DNA from: Neurospora tetraspora
Taxonomy: Eukaryota > Ascomycota > Sordariomycetes > Sordariales > Sordariaceae
Assembly (NCBI RefSeq): GCF_033439725.1
Contig: NW_026944390.1
Location: forward strand, 2,480,001-2,544,000
DNA length: 64,000 bases
Direction of reading: 5' to 3'
Of the stretch, positions 1 to 10,298 are shown in pieces (position 1 is the stretch's first letter; each line of letters starts with the position of its first letter). The notes under the pieces were generated by a model that saw nothing but the letters and a program-made list of their open reading frames with translations, was not told the origin of the DNA and made no database searches. Position numbers and translations under genes: made by a program.

Positions 1-428
1 GAGCAGGATCAGGGTCTGTACTTTCATCAGAAGCAGCAACAGAAGCGGGCGCGCCGATAGGAGCAGCATCGGCGGCATCAGCGTCATCACCAGCGTCATT
101 ACCAGTATGATCACCAGCACCGTCCACCGGACCAGCAGCAGCAGTTCCACCAACGGGGTCACTGGCTTCGACAGCCTGGGGAGCAGCAGCACCTAGAGCT
201 GGAGACGTGTGGACTGAAGCACACGCGCCACTACCACTACCGGCAGCAGTAGCAGGATTGGCTACAGTGATCTGAGAACTGCTACCCACAGCCGGGGTAG
301 GAGAAGGAGCAAGTTGGACGTCAGCAGTAGGAGTGCGCGATGGGATTAAAGCAGCAACCGGAGCATCTAAACCAACGGGGGCCGGCGCAGAAGTAGAAAT
401 ATGGCCCGAGCCAGAGCCAGAGCTAGAG

Positions 429-459
<31 letters not shown>

Positions 460-1878
460 CGGGGCGGGGGCGGGGGCGGGGGCCAGAGGAAGAGTCGAGG
501 GGACATAGAGGCGGTAGAGCCACCGCTTGTGAAGCGTCACCGTCGACTTTAGGCTCACCCCTCTCCCCTTCATCTGCCTGAGGAGGGTGAGGGAGTACCG
601 AAACCCTAACAGGGATAATGACGGGGGGAGAAGCTTGCTGTAATGCCTTCTCCTGCTGCTGCTGCTGTTGTTCTTGTTCTTGTTGTCGTTGCTGTTGCTC
701 CTGTTGTTGCTCCTGTTGTTGCTGTTCTCGTTCTTGCTGCTGCCGCCCTTCCAGCCAGATAAGCGCCGGGACCCCTAGGAGCGGCGTCGATGTGCACCTT
801 TGCTGTTCTGCGTTCTGTGGTTCCTGTAGGGTAATCCTTCGCTGTACGGATTCGACTTTAACCACGATTGACGGCTGAATACCATCTTCAACCCGTCGGT
901 CCGATCTGGCTAGTGCTTGGATGCTGGCTTGGGCGACGGAGACGGGGACGGGGACGGCCGGCGAGACCTGAGGCCGCCCAAAATACTTTCTCGGCAGCCC
1001 ATTCGGCCTTGTCCACGCAGAGGAGGCATTGTCCCGCTTCCACACTAGCCGAACGTCTTTCGTTTTTGAATACTTTGATGCAAGATGGATGCATTGGCAT
1101 TCCGCATGCACTGCAAGGGACATTCCGCTCATGCGTGTTATGCACAAGGAAACATATGACGCATCGCTTTCCCTGACGATAATAGTCTGTCTCGACACGA
1201 CTACGGGCGGCGTGACTGTGGTTGTAGATGTATTCGAGTTCGGAAGTCAGGAACGCTTCTTGCCAGACAAGAGGCTTTGGGCAGTTGAGAACGTCGCGGA
1301 GGAGAGCTGCGTGCGGGTATCACAATTAGCCTTTGTGCTTAGAAAACAGCTCAGGGGTAGCGAAAGCCTTATCACGAACATTCGACATGGAGGCAGGGAA
1401 GGCCCTGCAAAAGGTGTTTCAGTGTAAGCTAGGTCAGCATGGAGGCGTAACTCGTTTGTTTATGCTAGTATAAGCGGCGTTTACTAACCCCACAGGAGCA
1501 ATAAGGCTTGTTGGTAAAGTAAACAGTGGCGAAGGCATCGAAAGGACTCCCAAAATGCGTGGTATGACCGGACGCGAACGTAAAGCAAATCTTCAGACAA
1601 CCGCGAGAGTCGCTCATGTCCCTAACACGTCTAATGGGAAGTGCGTGTTTCCTGCAAAATCTGTAATCGGTCTCGTGGGGGGCTGGAGGGTTGAGCCGCC
1701 AAGGACGGGATCTGAACTCGGTATTGGTTCGCTGATAGTCAAGCAGTCGTTGTTGAAGGGTGGATTTGCTACCGGCAACGGGCAGGTTTCGTTTCGCACA
1801 TTGCGTCTCCAGCACCTCTTTCGTAAGCTCCGCCCAAGGGGCGTCATCGGGTAACCAGTCTTCGGTAATGCGATCCAT
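1..1878 (-). CDS. SAP-SWIM-C4HC3 zinc-finger protein A (3' end outside window)
   Basis: Start codon 1876-1878. Proposed exons: 1489-1878, micro-exon 1380-1404, then 1306 downward. Introns 1405-1488 (GTTAGT donor, CTGAC branch, TTGCAG acceptor) and 1307-1379. Residues about 10-45 form a SAP-like helix-turn-helix (LTKEVLETQCAKRNLPVAGS). A SWIM-like motif is built across the first intron (YCSCG joined to GLPCLH). The next exon carries the module SLLRDVLNCP...FLTSELEYIY shared with genes B, C and D, then a C4HC3 finger: CVIC, 12 residues, CSAC, four residues, H, two residues, C, and finally CLLC. That frame meets TGA at 888-890. A shifted frame stays open from about position 1000 to the window start, encoding PSIVVKVESVQRR, a Gln-rich block (about 620-750) and Ser-Gly and Ala/Pro-rich tails. 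An intron (for example 875-986, phase 0, weak branch site) or a frameshift could join them. Role unknown; a nuclear DNA- or chromatin-associated protein is inferred. Confidence 0.68.
404..480. repeat. Hexameric (CCAGAG-type) simple repeat inside gene A tail
   Basis: About ten copies of a CCAGAG/CCGGGG-like hexamer run in register. On the minus strand, in the frame that stays open to the window start, they encode alternating Ser-Gly. The neighbouring 620-750 block encodes Gln/Glu-Gln runs in the same frame. Such repeats change length easily, so this tail is probably polymorphic. Confidence 0.8.
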
Positions 1879-2585
1879 GGTCGGCGGTTAGGATTCGTTT
1901 GCGGGCAATAATCGATAGCGCGAGTGGGTTGGGTTAAAGGCGGGTGTCAAGAATTCAAAACGCTAATAGTGTTTGAAGTCGTGACGGCGGTGAGGTTGCG
2001 ACGACGGTGAGGTTGGGAATGTAGTCGCGGTCGCGCATACAGAAGAAAATTTGCGAGCGGGGAAGCGAAAAATGCGTGGATCCTGGCGCACCTCCCAGCT
2101 GGTTTGGGTTTGAAATATGACCGAAAAAGAACAATAATGGACTGTTGCGATTGATGGACAAGTTGGGTTAAGAGCGGGGGTTGAAGATGGGAAAACGCCA
2201 AAAACATTGGAAGTTGTGACGACCGCGAGGTTGGGGATGTAGGCATGCATGCAGAAGAAATTTGCGGGCGGGGAAGCAGAACAACACGCGGAAGGCGAAC
2301 GGGCTGAAGATTCCGGAGTATTCCCGAGACGAGTCCAAGAGCAGCGATGCATATAAACCAAATACAATAAAGTAAACAATAAAACAAAGCAAATCCACAA
2401 AGCAAAGCCTTGGGGAAGACGAGTAAAGGTTTCCCTCGTTTTGTTTGTAATCCCTTGTAAAGATTCTTTTACGGGTTTTTGCTAAAGATTTCGGGATTTG
2501 CATGCTCTGTGACTTGTATAATATCCGTTCAAACGAAGAATGAAGTTGTAAAAACTCTACTCCTAACGGACCGATAGAGGCTATT
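1879..2585. other. AT-rich intergenic DNA with an imperfect direct duplication
   Basis: No gene recognised. Bases about 1970-2085 and 2165-2280 are an imperfect duplication: both contain a run like GACGACGGTGAGGTTGGG followed by ATGTAG, then GAAGAAA(A)TTTGCG and CGGGGAAGC. Minus-strand reading frames here are hydrophobic and low in complexity and look non-coding. The stretch probably holds the promoter of gene A at its low end. Confidence 0.5.
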
Positions 2586-2735
2586 TGAAGTTGAGGTTGG
2601 TTGAAGTTGGTTGATATTGAAGTTGGTTGATGTTGAAGTTGGTTGATGTTGAAATTGGTTGGTTGATGTTGAAGTTGGTTGATGTTGAAGTTGGTTGATG
2701 TTGAAGTTGGTTGATGTTGAAGTTGGTTGATATAG
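2586..2735. repeat. Minisatellite, about 16-bp unit GTTGAAGTTGGTTGAT
   Basis: About nine tandem copies of a 15-16 bp unit (TTGGTTGATGTTGAAG in one phase) with few changes, followed by three copies of ATAGGAA. There is no coding interpretation. The near-identity of the copies suggests recent expansion. Confidence 0.9.
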
Positions 2736-3148
2736 GAAATAGGAAATAGGAAATAGGGAGCGCTATTTTATAACGGAGTAAGGGATCTAGTGATAGCTTC
2801 TCGTTTTCATTGTGTAATGATAGTAATATAGCTAATAAATACGTGTAAATACGGTATACCTGGCCCGGTAATATTCCAGATTTGTAAACATTTCAACGCA
2901 AAGCAAATCCGAAATAAAACAAACAAGTTTTTTTTCTCTACCCCAAAGCAAAGCAAATCCACCCAATATTTGCTTTGCTTTGCTTTATCTGCATCGCTGT
3001 CCAAGACCACCTCAGTCTCGGCGCTTTCTAATGAGCTTTACATACCTAAGTATATTCATTGAATATTCATTGAATATTCATTGCGTATTCATTCAATGTT
3101 CATGGGATGTGCACTGGGTTGTACATGTGGTGTGCATGTGGTGTGCAT
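2736..3148. other. AT-rich spacer with short repeats
   Basis: Contains CAAAGCAAAGC/GCTTTGCTTTGC stretches near 2945-2990 and four ATTCATTGAAT-type repeats at 3052-3100, then GTGGTGTGCATGTGGTGTGCAT at about 3127-3148. No gene seen. Confidence 0.5.
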
Positions 3149-3246
3149 TTCATGAACGAGACTCCCTCGGCACGCAGTGTCACTTTTCCTACATAACTGC
3201 GTGCGGGGAAAAATGACACTGCGTGTCGAGGGAGTCTCTTCATGAA
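3149..3246. repeat. 98-bp inverted repeat (long hairpin)
   Basis: Two arms of about 40 bp are inverted copies with only a few mismatches. They start TTCATGAA, continue with GAGACTCCCTCG, then CACGCAGTGTCA and TTTTTCC. The loop is only about 17 bp. It could be a small foldback/MITE-type element or a structured RNA; no target-site duplication could be fixed. Confidence 0.75.
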
Positions 3247-3629
3247 CATCCCCTGAATGTCGAAAAACAAAATCGACCTGGCTTTAGCAAACATCTCTGA
3301 CAACTCACTCATCGATATCTTGATCAACACACTACCTTTCCACACAAACCACATACCATTTTACTCCTTTTTGACTGCTCTACACAGCCATGATAATTAT
3401 GCCTTCAAAATCCTACCAAGCAACCTTCTTTTTGAACCTCCAAAAAGAATTGGATTTTTAGCTCGTTATTTACCCTTCCTCCTTTCACGACCACGATTGC
3501 CGACTCGTAGATTACTACCTTCCCACAGGTGACAACAGGGGACCAGGAGACTCACCGAATCTGAGGGTCCAGCGGGCCACCAGACGTGTCTAGACCTCCG
3601 AACCACTCTCCCTGAGGTGGCTTTTGCGA
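3247..3629. other. Spacer without recognised gene
   Basis: A 91-codon open frame exists on the plus strand, but it has no family resemblance and no intron or start context that would support it. I see nothing firm here. Confidence 0.4.
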
Positions 3630-4880
3630 CTACATCGTCCGGGAGACTCATGACAGACCACGAGGAAGCAGAAGTCAAACGACGAGCGGCCATCAGCCAG
3701 GAAGGTCTGCCTCGAGGCCATGGCACTTGCCACTCCATCCTCCCGGTCACTCACGACGCACCTACAGACCACGAAGGAGCAGAAGTCAAACCATCAGCGG
3801 TCATCAGTCAGAAAGGTAGACATGACAAGAAAAGAGCCTGCCTCGAGGCCACCCTCCGCAATATGGACACTTGCCACTCCATCTTCCCGAGGACTGACCT
3901 ACAGAGGCTACAGACCACCAAGAAGCAGAACTCAAACCATAGCCGGACAGCCATCCGTCAGAAAGGCAGACGAAACTCTGCCTCGAGGCTACGCTTCGCA
4001 ATATGGCACTTGCCACTACATCTAAGGGCGTGTTTGTCTCCCCTGAAATCGGGCTCTGAAGTGTTCAGAGCCGTTTTTTCAGAGTGCTGTTTGGAAACCT
4101 CTGAACATTTCAGTACTGAAATTGCTCCACAAATCCCCGTTCTGAAATTCCGAGTCCCACTTTCGATTTGTTGCCAATCATCTTTCATCAAACTCCCCAA
4201 TTTCAGAGTCCAACATTCAATCCCGAAGGAGCTTCAGAACGTTTCTGAACCGAATTCTGAATTTCAGGATGGTCCGTGCAACTTTTCTGAAAACCATTTC
4301 AGAAAACCCACTTCAGAAGGCCATTTCAGGGGAGACAAACACGCCCTAACCCTTCCCAAACACTCACGTACAGACCGCGAACAAGCAGAACTCAAACCAC
4401 TCGACCACAGGTGACAGATCACCATCAGTTCAAGAGCACAGGTAGACAAAACTCCTGCCTCGAGACCACTGTCCGTATTGTGGCACTTGCCACTCCCATC
4501 TCCCCGAGACTCACCTACAGACTACGAAGCTTACTTGTAGTTGGTTCATAGACGACCATCAGTCAGAAAGGTAAACCAGACTCTGCCTCGAGACTACCCT
4601 TCACGGCATGGACACTGGCCACTTCATCTTCCTCCTGAGACTCATGATTCACGTAGACCACGAAGAAGCCGAAGCCAAACCAGACAAGCATAGTCAGGAA
4701 GGTTGGACAAGACTCAGCCTCGTAAACAACACTCAGCCTCTCTGCCTCCAGGCTACCCCTCCGCGATATAGCACTTACCACTCTATCGTCCTCGAGCCCA
4801 CGTACAACGTCCAGATCACCGGTAGCTATATATCAAACCACCCACCCACCACGGTTCCAAGACATGGCACTTGCCAACCA
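3630..4880. repeat. Degenerate tandem repeat array, unit about 110-145 bp
   Basis: About seven units recur. Each has a block like CAGACCACGAAGAAGCAGAA, then CATCAGTCAGAAAGG, then GCCTCGAGGC, then ATGGCACTTGCCACTCCATC. CAGACC-type blocks lie near 3655, 3768, 3911, 4372, 4515 and 4655; GCCTCGAG-type blocks near 3708, 3838, 3981, 4457, 4585 and 4745. A MITE at 4026-4346 interrupts the array. A 265-codon open frame runs through both array and MITE and is therefore not a gene. No retroelement or transposase similarity was recognised. Confidence 0.8.
4026..4346. mobile_element. Tourist-like (PIF/Harbinger-type) MITE, 321 bp
   Basis: The two ends are perfect 24-bp inverted repeats starting GGGCGTGTTTGT and containing CTCCCCTGAAAT. 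Both flanks read TAA (4023-4025 and 4347-4349), a 3-bp TWA target-site duplication typical of PIF/Harbinger elements. The interior holds repeated CTGAA/TTCAG subrepeats and has no coding capacity. It sits inside the tandem array. Perfect terminal repeats argue for fairly recent insertion with no strong RIP damage. Movement would need a transposase from elsewhere (family knowledge). Confidence 0.88.
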
Positions 4881-5239
4881 GACACCACCGCGACATCATC
4901 ATCCCCTAAACACCGGCACCGGAGGAACAAGACGCAGGCAAAGAAAGGTATCATGTTGAATAAGAAGAGAAAGCCAAAGCCAGACTCAAGCAAAAGGACC
5001 AAGTGAAGTCAACCAAACAGACTAACGTATTTCCTCTCAAATGTTCTCTCTTTTTGGACGCCTGCCAAGTGTAAGCATAAGTATGAGAGTTTCAAGTAAC
5101 CAGCCAGACCACTCCATCCGTTTCATTCACATCTTTATCCCCCTCGCCATCCATCTCCGCTGTCCGTACGCTGTCGGCTGTACGTCAAGTCGGCCCTTCA
5201 TGGTATAACTCTCGTTCTTCGTTTTCAACAGGTCAAAAT
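4881..5239. other. Spacer downstream of arp9
   Basis: No gene recognised. The part nearest 5239 is expected to include the arp9 3' untranslated region. Confidence 0.4.
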
Positions 5240-7622
5240 CTACCACCCCAGCATAGAATGCGCTCTAATTCCCTTAGGTCCCAGTTCACTATTTCATCTC
5301 GTTAGCACAACATCTCCTTACACAGCACCATTCCCATCTCCGCAACACCATCCCCCATCATACTACGGGAAAGGAGGAAGGAATACTCACTTATAATCAA
5401 CCCTCGACAAACTCATATACCTCTGCATCTCCAACCCCTGCGCATCAAAATTATGTATGCAAAACGCCATCCTAGCGGCGACCTGCGCACCAAGGAACAT
5501 GGCCTCCTCGAACCCGTTCTTGGTCCACTCGCTCAAATACGTCGGCAGCTGCGCCAACTTAATATTCGTCGGCGTCTGGCTGTGGAAGTGATGCTGTCCC
5601 AGCTGCCCCTCCCCTCCTTGGAGTCCCTGGGCACCAGGTACGTTCAGGTTAGCATTCGCCGCAGCGGTGGTTGCTGCTTGGAGGAGTGACCCGGACTGCG
5701 CACCAGGGCCGCTGGCAATAGGTGTCAAAGCCCCTGGGCCGGGAGTGCCGGCTGTGGGGGTGCCGATGTTGGAGGGCAGTTCGGAGGTGAACATGGTTGC
5801 GCTGGAGGGGGAGATGAGGTGGCGAGCTTGCAGGGTTTGGAGGATGTTCTCCTTGAGACCGCGGATGCGGGCGCCGTTGCCGACGAAGACGAGAGATTCC
5901 CAGCAGGGAGGGCGCATGTACATGTCGTCGATGGACTGGACGGCGTTGTAGATGGCGGTGACGATGCGGTCGATCTCGGCGCGGTCGGCGAACTCGAAGC
6001 GCTCGAGACCGACTTCAATGTCCCGCCGGATGCGCTTGGTTTGGCGCTCGGTAAGGACGGGGCCTTCTGGTGCGGGAGGGGCGGGGGCAGCAGCGGGCTC
6101 GGGGGCCTTTGGCGCTTCGGTGGTGGGTGCTGGTGCGGGCTCGGATGGTTTTTCTTCGGGCTTCTTGTCGTCCGTAGCAGAGGCGTCCGGTTTTTGCTCC
6201 TCGGTCTTAGCTTCATCCTTCTTCTCCTGGTCCTTCTTCTCGGCTCCCTCCGCTGATGGTGCTGGCGCATCAGCCATCTCAACATCCTTAGCCGCTTCAG
6301 TCGTCGCTGGTGCTGCCGGTGCCGGTGCCGGTGCCGGTGCTGGCGGAGCAGGCTGAACAATCGGGACCTCCTCGGTAACATACTCCTCAAAGTGAAAAAT
6401 GTTCTTCACCCTCTTAGAGTTGGGCAACCTCATCACCCTATTCGCCTCGGCCTCCTTATCTTTGCCCTTCTTCTTCGCTTTCTCCTGCTTCTCCTTCTCC
6501 TTCTTGGCCAAGAACTCCCTCGTCTGTCCCGTAGCCACGATATTCGCAACGTCGAGCACGCCCTCATCATCCACCAGGTTTCCGTCAGCGTCGTAGGTAG
6601 GTTCGTCAGCAACCGGCTCAACAATCTTCGGTCCTTCTGTCGTCGTGCCCGAAGCCGCCGCCGCCGCCGCCGCTCCAGTAGTAGCAGCCACAGCAACAGG
6701 GACATCCTCAGTAGGGAGATCCATGAGCTTGGGCTTGTCCGGCGCGTAAGGCAGGACTTCGCAGATGTTACTCTTCTTCAGTTGCTCCGCCATTTCGCGG
6801 TTGAAGCCCTTCATCTTGTCCTTCAGCAGCTGCTGCAGTCTCCGTGTGAAGACCTCTCCACCGCTGATTTCCCTTTCCTCTTCTGCGCTGTTCCCTGGCC
6901 ACCCGGCCCCAACATCCCGATGCGCCACGATCCTGCTGTCGTAGATGCACGTCACGTCGACCTTCTCGAACCCGATATCGACGACTGTCATGTTGGGCCA
7001 CTTGAGGCCGTACTGGGTCGCGATGGCGGAGTTGATCAGACACAGGGCGGGTGTTTTGGTCTTCTCGAAGATGTAACGGGCCAGGGTTTCGCAGTCTGGG
7101 CGTGTCCATTGCGGGGAGGCCATGAGCATTATGGGCGTATTGTGGTAGGTGGTGGTTAGGCTGGAGTGGACGTGTTCGAGGAAGGCGAGGAAGGCTTCCA
7201 TTACGACGATGTGGCCGCCTGTGTGGATGGTTCTGTCAGTTCCTTTCCTTTTCCCCCGTCCAACCAGCAGCAGGAACAGCAGACCAGTACTCACCCTGAA
7301 TAGGATAAACAGCCCCCTCGTCCGAATCCTGGTCCTCGACATATTCCCACTCGTCTTCTTCCTTCTTTCCCCCTTCTGGCTTTGGTTCTTCTGGTTTTTG
7401 TTCTCCCTCGGCCACAGGCGCAGACACAGCCGCAGCCTTCTTCCGCTTATAAGTATGGTAAGGCCTCCATTGACCCGTCTCTTCGTCTCTGAACATGCGC
7501 GTCGGAAAACGGTGGGCGGGCGGGCTGAGTTCGCCGCAACCGAGCTGGGCCATGGTTGTCGAGCTGCCGGGGCAGATGACGAGGACCTGCTCTTCTCGCC
7601 ATTTGCCTGTTTGGCCTGACAT
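5240..7622 (-). CDS. arp9: Actin-related protein Arp9, chromatin-remodeling subunit
   Basis: Three exons: 7295-7622, 5391-7218 and 5240-5288, giving 734 residues. Introns are 7219-7294 (GTGAGT donor) and 5289-5390 (GTGAGT donor, GCTAAC branch, TAG acceptor). The second joins SRVDY to NELGPKGI, fixing the C-terminus. The N-terminus (VLVICPGSSTTMAQLGCG) is the first actin phosphate-loop strand. MASPQWTRPDCETLARYIFE and TVVDIGFEKVDVTCIYDSR are the central actin-fold segments, and ESLVFVGNGARIRGLKENIL is the C-terminal one. A long Lys/Glu and Pro/Ala insertion lies between. In yeasts Arp7/Arp9 are subunits of SWI/SNF and RSC and bind the HSA helix of the ATPase (family knowledge). Assignment to Arp9 rather than another divergent Arp is by overall resemblance. 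Confidence 0.82.
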
Positions 7623-8273
7623 GGCGGGTGATTTATTGTTGACTTCTTGTTAAGTAAGTGTCGTTGGTGATGGTTGGTGAGCTATGGAATGCGATCGTAT
7701 TCTAGTATCCGTCGTAAAGGCTATTACTCGTGGGGTCGGGATAAATGCGTTGTTGAGCTGGTGGGTAATGTTGATATGTCGAGGGAGTGATGTTCGCGAA
7801 GCTGTCGCAAAGTCGCGAAAGTTGACGGAGCTCTCTCGTGGCGGCGCGGGCAGCAGCTGTGGGAAACGAGCGAGGTTGACGGGTGGGACGCGCTTCGGTT
7901 GCGATTGGCGAGTTGCCTGCCCGCGCTCAGGAATTTTGGGAGCTTGGGACGCTGAGCCAAGCTCGCTTACGTAAGGCCGTCCTCTTCCCTCGAGGCCCCA
8001 CTATATCACTAACATTGACATTACCCCTGAACGTCGCCAGGGAAACGCCGTGACGTCGACGTCGTGGTAGCCGCCAACGTTGCATGATGCTATCACCAAA
8101 TGGACAGTGATGGATAAGTATTTCTGAATTATTCTTTAACCTCGATAACCAAGTCCGATTGTTCTCAGGCAAAAAGATGCTGTTCTATTAATATTCAGCG
8201 TATCCATTGTTTATGCACCTTCGCCTTCCTAATCCCAGCCTTGCCATTCCCAGAATTCCCATAACCTGCATTG
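7623..8273. other. Spacer between arp9 and the RBR ligase gene
   Basis: About 650 bp holding the arp9 upstream region (starting at 7623) and the 3' side of the RBR gene. No additional gene recognised. Confidence 0.5.
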
Positions 8274-10298
8274 TTACGCCTCCAAAACATATTCCACCAT
8301 AAAATCCAAAAACTCCGCCAGCGTCGGCACCCGCCAACTCCCATTCGCATACATCTTATCCATCCTCGCCGCCGCATTCGGGTCAATCGCCATGCCCGTC
8401 TCCAAGAACACCTTCTCCGCGCCCGTCAACTCCCTATTCTCCGTCTCGAACCACTTCCTCTCCGCCTCCTCCTTGGCCTGCTTCAGCACCAGCTCCGTAT
8501 TCTCAGCCTCCCACAAATTGCACTTGGTGCACTTGTCGCACTTGCTCCCATCGCCCTCCGGTCTGAAGTGATCGCAAAAGTGTCTGTACCCCACGTCTGG
8601 GCCGTCCCCGTCCCCGCCAATGTCCTTCCGACAAACGTAGCACATCTTGTATCCGCACGGACAAGTGAGCTTGTTGCAGCCGGCTGTTTTGACGAAGGAT
8701 GTATTGCAGCGGGGACAGACTCGCTTGACGGCCATGCTCATGGCTTGCTCTACTTGTGTGCGCAAGGCGACAAGGGAGGACTCATTGCATACGTGAATGT
8801 CGATCCATTCTTTGTTGCAGGAGAGACACGAGTTGCGTTGGCACTCGGGGTTTCGGCAGGTGAACTTGGATCCGCGACGACGGCGGTGAAGGCGTTGGCG
8901 CGCGGCATGATATTCTTTGGATAGGGGAATTGCTATATCCTGCTTGTAGCTTAGTAGGACCGTGATTATCGCGATTATAACGACGAGAGGTAGTATAAAG
9001 GGCATGAAACCGATGCAGAGGACAACGAATATGAGCTGGAAGGCGCTCTTTCTAGGAGAGTGGTGAGTCAGTGGGTTCGGAGGCTCGTAGATCTCGTTGA
9101 CTTCGGCGTAGGAGCAGAAAGGACAGCGGGCAAGAGGGAGTCCGCTAGTTACGAGACTGTGCTCGGCCAGACGCTGCTCGAACTTGTGCATGATTCCGGC
9201 GCCCTTCTTGAACTCAAGCATGGCCCGGTGCATCTGTTCTTGCGAGATACACCCTTTGCACCCACTCCCTTCAACGGCTGGGCAACGGAGCGTGCCAGTT
9301 TCCGTGTTGATGGTTGACTGCCAGCCTTGTCCGAACACGGCTTCCGAGAGGGTATGGTGGACACATCGGAAGCAGATGGTATGTCCGTCAATGTTGCAAG
9401 CGACAAGTTCCTCGAACGTGGCTTCGGTAAAGCAGCATGAGCATTCAAACATGCTTTCTAGCTCCTCTGCCTCTTGGGTGTTGAGCTCTGCGGCCAAGGT
9501 GTGATCCTTGTCTTCCCTTTCCTGGCGTGCCTGTTGGAGGATAGGGACAATGAGTGCCTCGTAGAGCTCCTTATCTAGTTCGGCATTGCATGTAGTCTTG
9601 ATACAGGGCACAATAGAACCCCTGCCGGATGACTTCCAGATGACAAGTGGGTGTGTTGCAGCCTCGGTGCCCGATACAGATTTTCTGCGCAGGAAGAGAG
9701 ACGAGATGGCAAACCGCCAAGATTTGGACGAAAGGCTGACCAGCGTTGGGCGGGCATCTGGGTACCAGTAATTGTTCTCGGCGAGGACAGCGGTGATGGT
9801 CGATCGAGACAATCCTTTGAATTCTTGCCACGCGAGTCTTTCGACTGCGCTTCTGTACTCCTTGCTCCGAAACTTGTGCCTTGAGGGAACCGAGACGACA
9901 GGCAGGGGCCCTGGCCCTGGCTCAGCTGTGGCTGGCACATGGCGGGGCATCTTTTCCTTTTCGGCGGCTCTCCAACGACCCTTGACCCAGGTGACCTTGT
10001 TTTGGATCAGAGCGTTTGCGACCAGAGCGAGTCTCGATTCGCCATCGAAGCTGGAGAGCATCTCACGGAAGACGTCTATTTGTATGTCGGGGAAGACCGA
10101 GGAGAGGGCGTCGAGAGAGGCGTTGAGTTCGTGGAGGTCGGGAGCGTCTGGAGGTAACGGCAGTAGGTGCGCCTCGTCCGAGATATACTCCCGGTCGGGC
10201 TGAGGAGTGTTCGCGTCCGAGCGTATGCCCGGCATGTTTGCGATATGATTCGGCGCGACGACTTGAAAAGGTTGTGCGGGGTTCGGTCGGGATAGCAA
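8274..10298 (-). CDS. RBR-type E3 ubiquitin ligase, RNF216 (TRIAD3)-like, membrane-anchored
   Basis: Single exon, 674 residues from the first ATG; the in-frame ATG at 10235 (MPGIRSD) is an equally good start (653 residues). Residues 284-350 form RING1 (CSCC...CNIDGHTICFRC...C...C). Residues about 392-505 hold the in-between-RING (CPFC...CRNPEC...CLSC). Residues 528-593 form RING2, with Cys541 in TAGCNKLTC at the place of the catalytic thioester cysteine in RNF216 (family knowledge). A CUE-like helix pair lies at about 60-100. Residues 420-450 form a hydrophobic segment between RING1 and the IBR cysteines, predicted to span a membrane; I recall the same placement in other fungal RNF216-like proteins. 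It should transfer ubiquitin through a RING/HECT hybrid mechanism at a membrane. Substrate unknown. Confidence 0.9.
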   Translation of the reverse strand: MLSRPNPAQPFQVVAPNHIANMPGIRSDANTPQPDREYISDEAHLLPLPPDAPDLHELNASLDALSSVFPDIQIDVFREMLSSFDGESRLALVANALIQNKVTWVKGRWRAAEKEKMPRHVPATAEPGPGPLPVVSVPSRHKFRSKEYRSAVERLAWQEFKGLSRSTITAVLAENNYWYPDARPTLVSLSSKSWRFAISSLFLRRKSVSGTEAATHPLVIWKSSGRGSIVPCIKTTCNAELDKELYEALIVPILQQARQEREDKDHTLAAELNTQEAEELESMFECSCCFTEATFEELVACNIDGHTICFRCVHHTLSEAVFGQGWQSTINTETGTLRCPAVEGSGCKGCISQEQMHRAMLEFKKGAGIMHKFEQRLAEHSLVTSGLPLARCPFCSYAEVNEIYEPPNPLTHHSPRKSAFQLIFVVLCIGFMPFILPLVVIIAIITVLLSYKQDIAIPLSKEYHAARQRLHRRRRGSKFTCRNPECQRNSCLSCNKEWIDIHVCNESSLVALRTQVEQAMSMAVKRVCPRCNTSFVKTAGCNKLTCPCGYKMCYVCRKDIGGDGDGPDVGYRHFCDHFRPEGDGSKCDKCTKCNLWEAENTELVLKQAKEEAERKWFETENRELTGAEKVFLETGMAIDPNAAARMDKMYANGSWRVPTLAEFLDFMVEYVLEA

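Noticed and set aside
618-878. Cys-rich 86-codon plus-strand frame (poly-Cys)
   Set aside because: It is the complement of the Gln-rich codons of gene A; CAG/CAA repeats read as TGC/TTG on the other strand.
1947-2503. Hydrophobic minus-strand frames suggesting a small membrane protein
   Set aside because: Several overlapping frames over AT-rich duplicated DNA give equally hydrophobic products; no conserved start or family.
2586-2735. CRISPR-like direct repeats
   Set aside because: Units are contiguous with no spacers and the genome is eukaryotic; this is a minisatellite.
3617-4414. 265-codon plus-strand frame
   Set aside because: It runs through the tandem array and straight through the MITE with its TAA duplication, so it cannot be a conserved gene.
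5725-6390. 221-codon Arg/Pro-rich minus-strand frame
   Set aside because: Shadow of the low-complexity insertion of Arp9 in another frame.
6392-7159. 255-codon plus-strand frame
   Set aside because: Antisense shadow of Arp9; no family resemblance.
8271-8924. 217-codon plus-strand frame
   Set aside because: Antisense shadow of the RBR ligase.
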